Below, in pieces: positions 60,134 to 64,000 of a stretch of 64,000 nucleotides of DNA. The notes beneath the pieces are model-generated. The model searched no databases. It had not been told where the DNA came from and was given only the letters and a program-made list of their open reading frames with translations. The number at the start of each line of letters is the position of its first letter. The stretch's first letter is position 1. The position numbers and the translations under genes were made by a program. This DNA comes from Bacteroidota bacterium. GTDB lineage: Bacteria; Bacteroidota; Bacteroidia; Chitinophagales; Chitinophagaceae. The stretch is taken from contig JAFDXY010000009.1 in NCBI GenBank assembly GCA_018267725.1, forward strand, positions 434,001-498,000, in the 5' to 3' direction.

Positions 60134-60682
60134 ATGTCATACTGCAACTATATTAAAACAATAACCGATAAAAATAATCTTAACAAAATTTATCACGATG
60201 AGTATTATGGTTTTCCGATAGAAGATGATAATGAATTATTTGGAAGATTAATTTTAGAAATAAACCAAGCAGGTTTAAGTTGGACAACTATTTTAAACAA
60301 ACAAGAAAATTTTCGTAAAGCTTATCATCATTTCAGCATAAAAAAAATTTCTTTGTATAAAGAAAAAGATATAACCCGTTTATTAAACGATGCAGGCATT
60401 ATTCGCAACAAACTAAAAATAAATGCAGCTATAGAAAATGCAAAAACTGTTTTATTACTTCAAAAAGAATTTGGTTCATTTAAAAATTGGTTGCAACATC
60501 ATCATCCTAAAACAAAAGAAGAATGGGTAAAAATATTTAAGCAACATTTTAAATTTACTGGTGGAGAAATTGTAAACGAATTTTTAATGAGCATTGGTTT
60601 TTTACATGGAGCACATACCGAAGATTGCATTATTTATAAAAAAGTATTGAAACATAAACCCGAATGGAGCAAAAAGAAATAA
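60134..60682 (+). CDS. tag: DNA-3-methyladenine glycosylase I
   Basis: 182 residues. Cys4 and His21 (MSYC..., IYHDEYYG) and the C-terminal HTEDC (H-x3-C) match the zinc ligands of Tag. LFGRLILEINQAGLSWTTILNKQENFRKAY is the conserved core with the catalytic Glu. It removes 3-methyladenine from DNA. It begins 1 base after pnuC ends and overlaps the next gene by 19 bases, so it is tightly coupled in a transport/NAD operon with no obvious shared pathway. Confidence 0.93.
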   Translation: MSYCNYIKTITDKNNLNKIYHDEYYGFPIEDDNELFGRLILEINQAGLSWTTILNKQENFRKAYHHFSIKKISLYKEKDITRLLNDAGIIRNKLKINAAIENAKTVLLLQKEFGSFKNWLQHHHPKTKEEWVKIFKQHFKFTGGEIVNEFLMSIGFLHGAHTEDCIIYKKVLKHKPEWSKKK

Positions 60683-61251
60683 AAAAAATTGTTGTTATTG
60701 GCCCTGAAAGCACAGGCAAAAGTACCTTATGTACTTTGTTGGCACAACACTATAAAACACAATGCTGTCCTGAGTTTGCAAGAGAATACTTATTGCAGCA
60801 TGGAACAAATTATTCTTTTGAAGATTTATTAACCATAGCAAAAGGGCAATTAGAATTAGAAGAGAAGTATATTGAAAACGTAAATCGTGAATCGTTAATT
60901 GTGAATAATGTAAACTCACCACTCACCACTCACCATTCACCATTACTCTTCATTGACACCGATATGTATGTAATGAAAGTTTGGTGCGAGTATGTGTTTG
61001 GTAAATGCCATCAATTTATTTTAGATGAAATTGTAAAAAGAAAATACCATTTGTATTTGCTTTGCAATATTGATTTGCCTTGGGTTAAAGATGAATTAAG
61101 AGAATACCCAAACGAGCAACCACGCAAAGAATTATACAAAATTTATAAAGACATACTCATCAATCAAAACACACCATGGGTTGATATAAGTGGTAATTAT
61201 GAAGAAAGATTACAAAAAGCAATAGAAACAATAAATAATATTATTTTATAA
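60664..61251 (+). CDS. NadR-like nicotinamide riboside kinase (P-loop ATPase)
   Basis: 195 residues. The Walker A loop GPESTGKSTL is at residues 13-22. CCPEFAREYL and the Walker B-type LLFIDTDMYVMKVW follow, with LPWVKDELREYPNEQPRKELYK at the end, matching the ribosylnicotinamide kinase part of NadR. It would phosphorylate nicotinamide riboside brought in by PnuC. About residues 73-94 (NVNRESLIVNN then VNSPLTTHHSP) are an insertion encoded by two heptamer arrays, placed between a helix and Walker B. The frame is intact. It overlaps tag by 19 bases and the converging mtgA by 11. Confidence 0.88.
   Translation: MEQKEIKKIVVIGPESTGKSTLCTLLAQHYKTQCCPEFAREYLLQHGTNYSFEDLLTIAKGQLELEEKYIENVNRESLIVNNVNSPLTTHHSPLLFIDTDMYVMKVWCEYVFGKCHQFILDEIVKRKYHLYLLCNIDLPWVKDELREYPNEQPRKELYKIYKDILINQNTPWVDISGNYEERLQKAIETINNIIL
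60886..60906 (+). repeat. Heptamer array 1 inside the NadR-like gene
   Basis: CGTGAAT, CGTTAAT, TGTGAAT. Pure copies of the first unit would create a TGA stop in this frame; the mixed units avoid it, reading RESLIVN. Confidence 0.7.
60915..60942 (+). repeat. Heptamer array 2 inside the NadR-like gene
   Basis: CTCACCA, CTCACCA, CTCACCA, TTCACCA, encoding SPLTTHHSP. The unit and reading phase match the array in argH (28861-28888). Confidence 0.88.
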
Positions 61252-61978
61252 TATTTAAAACATCTTCATCATCTTCAATATTATGCATTTCACGCAGTAT
61301 TTGCGGATACCTCCAAGCAACTCTGGTACTTGCAGGCACAACAGAAAATTTTTTAGGATTAGGTAAACAAGCAATAATTTTTGCAGCTTCTTCTCTACTT
61401 AAATCTTTTGCATGTTTATGAAAATATTGTTGTGCTGCTGCTTCAATACCAAAAATTCCGGGACCCATTTCAATAGTATTCAAATACACTTCTAAAATTC
61501 TTTTTTTACCCCAAACCAATTCTATTAAACCTGTAAAATAAAATTCAGGAAGTTTACGAATGTACTTGGTAACACCACTTCCTTGCCATAAAAAAACATT
61601 CTTAGCCGTTTGCTGAGAAATAGTACTTGCAGCACCACCCAAAGGAATTTTTGTTTTTCTATTTTTCTTTTTCTTCGGCGGGTTTAAACTTTTTTTAATC
61701 GCATCCCAATCAAATCCATTATGATCCGGAAAACTTTGGTCTTCACTTGCAATGGCCGCCAGCTTTACGTTGTACGATATTTCATTCCAACCAACATAAT
61801 CTCTTTTTAAACCATAAGTAAACGAATTTGCAATTTGCGTAACAGTTATTGGCGGCATTAACCAACGGCAAATAATGGTATATATTAATGATGTTGCAAA
61901 ACAAATTATAAAAGCTCTTTTAATAAACTTCCATAATTTCTTCAGGAAACTTTTTTTATTGTTTTGTTTTTGGTTCAT
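61241..61978 (-). CDS. mtgA: Monofunctional peptidoglycan glycosyltransferase
   Basis: 245 residues. One membrane anchor near residues 18-38 (FIICFATSLIYTIICRWL), then the GT51 domain: ASEDQSFPDHNGFDWDAI (catalytic Glu), GGAASTISQQTAKNVFLWQG, RKLPEFYFTGLIELVWGKKRILEVYLNTIEMGPGIFGIEAAAQQYF. It polymerises glycan strands from lipid II on the outer side of the inner membrane, without a transpeptidase domain. It converges on the NadR-like gene with an 11-base overlap. Confidence 0.95.
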   Translation of the reverse strand: MNQKQNNKKSFLKKLWKFIKRAFIICFATSLIYTIICRWLMPPITVTQIANSFTYGLKRDYVGWNEISYNVKLAAIASEDQSFPDHNGFDWDAIKKSLNPPKKKKNRKTKIPLGGAASTISQQTAKNVFLWQGSGVTKYIRKLPEFYFTGLIELVWGKKRILEVYLNTIEMGPGIFGIEAAAQQYFHKHAKDLSREEAAKIIACLPNPKKFSVVPASTRVAWRYPQILREMHNIEDDEDVLNIIK

Positions 61979-61989
61979 TATTTTTTTTT

Positions 61990-62058
61990 GTTACAAGCAT
62001 TTGTGTCTTATGGCATCGCTGGTTGCCACGCTCGGTTCAAAGTTCTGCTTTCATGGCA
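61990..62058. repeat. Compositionally distinct gap with a short direct repeat
   Basis: Part of the 80-base gap is GC-richer than its surroundings. ATGGCATC occurs at 62010-62017 and 62053-62060, bracketing TGGTTGCCACGCTCGG. It resembles a dispersed repeat, but no second copy is in the window, so this is tentative. Confidence 0.35.
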
Positions 62059-62613
62059 TCATTCACCCATTTTAATATTTTTTAATATGTACTTCTTCCC
62101 TAAAATTACTTTTGAAGGATGATTCCATTGTAAAATTTTTCCAAATAAAAATACGCCTGCTGCAATACTAATGTTGGTAATATTTTGTGTTGTAAAAAAA
62201 CTCTGATTTTGAATTAAACAATTAGCAGTATTTAAAACTATGTATCCTGCACCTGCTACCTGAAAAATTGCACCACTTGTTATAACGCCTAATTGCTGGT
62301 TTTTTAAAGGCAATGCATAAATTTGATTAATCTTATATTCCAGCAAACCCAATGCAACAGTATCTCTTACAGGCAAACCCCAAGCATTGCCCACTATTCT
62401 TGCTATTTTTTGATTTATAAAAATAGAATCGTTTCGTATTGCTTTTATTTCGCCTTCAATCCATTGTAAATTATCTAATTGAAAGGTTATGTATTTATTA
62501 GGAAAAAACGTTTCAATAGTTACTCCTTTCTTTTGTAAAACCATCCATTCTTTTGTTTGAGAAAATGTTGTAAGAAAAAATAAAATAAAAATTAAAGTAA
62601 GCAATTGTTTCAT
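62059..62613 (-). CDS. Exported small protein, unknown
   Basis: 184 residues. Signal peptide MKQLLTLIFILFFLTTFSQ. A beta-rich middle (EWMVLQKKGVTIETFFPNKYITFQLDNLQWIEGEIKAIRNDSIFIN) is followed by two weakly hydrophobic stretches (VITSGAIFQVAGAGYIVLN and ITNISIAAGVFLFGKIL) that could be membrane helices, and then a basic tail. I do not recognise a family. It lies between mtgA and lysE on the same strand; the gap to mtgA is repeat-like. Confidence 0.7.
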   Translation of the reverse strand: MKQLLTLIFILFFLTTFSQTKEWMVLQKKGVTIETFFPNKYITFQLDNLQWIEGEIKAIRNDSIFINQKIARIVGNAWGLPVRDTVALGLLEYKINQIYALPLKNQQLGVITSGAIFQVAGAGYIVLNTANCLIQNQSFFTTQNITNISIAAGVFLFGKILQWNHPSKVILGKKYILKNIKMGE

Positions 62614-62668
62614 TAACGAAAATTAATATCAAATTTTCATTAAACAGAAATTTAAAAGTTAAAACTTA

Positions 62669-63325
62669 TTAGTGTAGTTTATTGCCAAACTCTAAAACGC
62701 CATAAAGCAATGCAATACCAAAACCTATTAAAACCATACCCAGCAACTGATCTATGCGATGCATATTTTTAGGTGTAAGTTTAGATCTAATTTTTCCTGC
62801 CAATAAAACTTTGGCAATATCTGTTAATAAAACAACAGCTAAACAAGTACCAAATACAAGAAAACGATATTGAACAGGATGTGCAGTTGCTGCAGCATCT
62901 GCTAAAATTGCGGCACTCCATGCAAACCAAAATAATAAGGCACCGGGGTTTAAAATATTCATTAAATAACCTGAAAAAAATATTCCTAAAAGTTGGTGGT
63001 TTTTAAATGATGTAGGTTTTAAATGATCATCTCCTACTGAAGTTGGTTTTTTAAAAAACAGAGAATATACACCAAGTATCATTAAAAAAATACTTCCGCC
63101 TATGGCAATTGTTTTTTCATGTTTTAAAAGTGTTGCAAACAATGTTGCAAATGAATTGCATATTAAAACCATTGTAATATCGCTGGCAGAAATGCCTGCA
63201 ACAAAAATGTATCCTGCTTTGTGCCCTTTATTAATGCTTTGTTTTATTATAGAAAAAATAATTGGCCCCACTGATACTGAAAGCAATAAACCAAGTGCCA
63301 ATCCTTTTATCAAAGCTGCAAGCAT
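62669..63325 (-). CDS. LysE/RhtB family amino-acid exporter
   Basis: 218 residues with about six hydrophobic segments. GLALGLLLSVSVGPIIFSIIKQSINKGHKAGYIF opens the LysE family, and GYLMNILNPGALLFWFAWSA is its second hallmark with NPxAxLFW. It exports an amino acid or related small solute through the inner membrane; the substrate is unknown. It starts 21 bases after the GH3 gene ends on the same strand. Confidence 0.9.
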   Translation of the reverse strand: MLAALIKGLALGLLLSVSVGPIIFSIIKQSINKGHKAGYIFVAGISASDITMVLICNSFATLFATLLKHEKTIAIGGSIFLMILGVYSLFFKKPTSVGDDHLKPTSFKNHQLLGIFFSGYLMNILNPGALLFWFAWSAAILADAAATAHPVQYRFLVFGTCLAVVLLTDIAKVLLAGKIRSKLTPKNMHRIDQLLGMVLIGFGIALLYGVLEFGNKLH

Positions 63326-63346
63326 GCAATTATTTTTAATATATTT

Positions 63347-64000
63347 TTATACTAACTCTTTTTTTAAAAAATGTTGCCACTCTTGCAACATTTTACCTTT
63401 TAATACTCGCGGAAATTTATGTTGGCCACCAACTTTACCTTTTAGTTTCATAAAATCCATAAATTGTTGTGGCGTTAATACTTCTACAAAAATTTCTTTT
63501 AATGCACTTTTTCTTTCAACAGCATAATCATCATTCAACTGTTTTAATTTTTCGTCAATAATATTTTTTAATGCCTCTGCATTTACATTGTTATTGTTGC
63601 ATGCAATGTACCATTGGTGTGCAAAGAAATTATTGTAAGGTATTCCTGCAACAGTAAATTCGGGTATAGAAATATTTAATTCTTCACTTGCCAATTGTAT
63701 GGCTTTGTTCATATTATCTACACTTAAATGTTCTCCTACCAAACTTAAAAAATGTTTGGTTCTTCCTGTTATAATTATTTCACCACGTTCTTTATTTATA
63801 AACCTTATGGTATCTCCAATTAAATAACGCCACGCTCCGGCAGTAGTGCTTATTAGCAAAGCATAATCTTTATTTTCTTCTACTTCATGCACCATTAAAG
63901 CATTTGCGTTTGATAATAAATTTCCATCATTATCAAAATTATTATCATCAAAAGAAACAAATTCCATAAAAATATGTTCGTTCAAAACCAACTTCATTCC
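63347..64000 (-). CDS. GH3 family acyl-acid-amido-synthetase-like protein, N-terminus cut by window edge
   Basis: 218 codons visible, open through the right edge (reading GMKLVLN at the border). FMEFVSFDD, HEVEENKDYALLISTTAGAWRYLIGDTIRFI and ITGRTKHFLSLVGEHLSVDNM match the C-terminal half of GH3 proteins, which join acids to amines using ATP. The visible end has the small subdomain up to GGQHKFPRVLKGKMLQEWQHFL. Bacteroidota carry GH3-like genes of unknown substrate. The N-terminal half is outside the window, so activity cannot be judged. Confidence 0.88.
   Translation of the reverse strand, partial: GMKLVLNEHIFMEFVSFDDNNFDNDGNLLSNANALMVHEVEENKDYALLISTTAGAWRYLIGDTIRFINKERGEIIITGRTKHFLSLVGEHLSVDNMNKAIQLASEELNISIPEFTVAGIPYNNFFAHQWYIACNNNNVNAEALKNIIDEKLKQLNDDYAVERKSALKEIFVEVLTPQQFMDFMKLKGKVGGQHKFPRVLKGKMLQEWQHFLKKELV

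Overview
The window is a strongly AT-rich stretch of a Bacteroidota chromosome, most like the Chitinophagaceae. Pointers to this are: no Shine-Dalgarno sites before most genes; several upstream boxes that fit the Bacteroidota -7 consensus TAnnTTTG; TonB-type outer-membrane proteins with carboxypeptidase-regulatory N-domains; lineage-typical small families (DUF4286, DUF6089, THX, AURKAIP1/COX24-type); and an arginine pathway built around an N-acylornithine carbamoyltransferase. I see no rRNA, tRNA, CRISPR, prophage or insertion sequence. The first gene (3-keto-disaccharide hydrolase) and the last (GH3 family) are cut by the window edges.

Layout. 1-8991: a sugar-oxidation (keto-sugar) cluster with a DUF1080 hydrolase, a lipoprotein cytochrome c, three TIM-barrel isomerase/epimerase-like proteins, a Gfo/Idh/MocA oxidoreductase, a nucleoside-permease-type transporter, and a GMC dehydrogenase paired with a Tat-signal small subunit. 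9000-21600: housekeeping genes (serS, galE, Pit phosphate transporter with its DUF47 partner, lptC, prfA) mixed with an Oar-like TonB receptor and small lipoproteins. 22196-27747: a four-gene hydrolase group (D-aminoacylase type, serine beta-lactamase family, M19 dipeptidase, nagA) that suggests recovery of N-acylated or cell-wall compounds. 27759-37339: a leftward arginine operon (GNAT, argG, argC, argD, an unknown lipoprotein, argF-type, argB, argE-type, a small membrane protein, argH). 37720-51705: an outer-membrane barrel, mutY, two HU proteins, a TPR protein, RNase G, AsmA, LOG, exonuclease III and two tiny ribosome-associated ORFs. 51802-64000: sua5, zwf-gnd, an orphan 2-oxoacid:ferredoxin oxidoreductase beta subunit, osmC, a pnuC-tag-nadR-like operon, mtgA, lysE and GH3.

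The most unusual signal is not a gene. A family of short tandem repeats with a strict 7-base period is scattered through the window, both between genes and inside them. Inside genes it encodes signal-peptide cores (four genes, three of them adjacent with the array at exactly the same offset from the start codon), surface-loop insertions (argH, argC, the NadR-like kinase, perhaps argF) and a C-terminal tail (the arginine GNAT). Because 7 and 3 share no factor, an uninterrupted heptamer array without stops gives the same cyclic heptapeptide in every frame, which may explain why such arrays are tolerated in coding DNA. A second class of dispersed repeats, the GTCATTCTGAGC...AAGAATCT type, sits in four intergenic gaps, and a third, hairpin-forming repeat lies inside argC.

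All functional calls come from reading motifs and family resemblance by eye. No database search was run.
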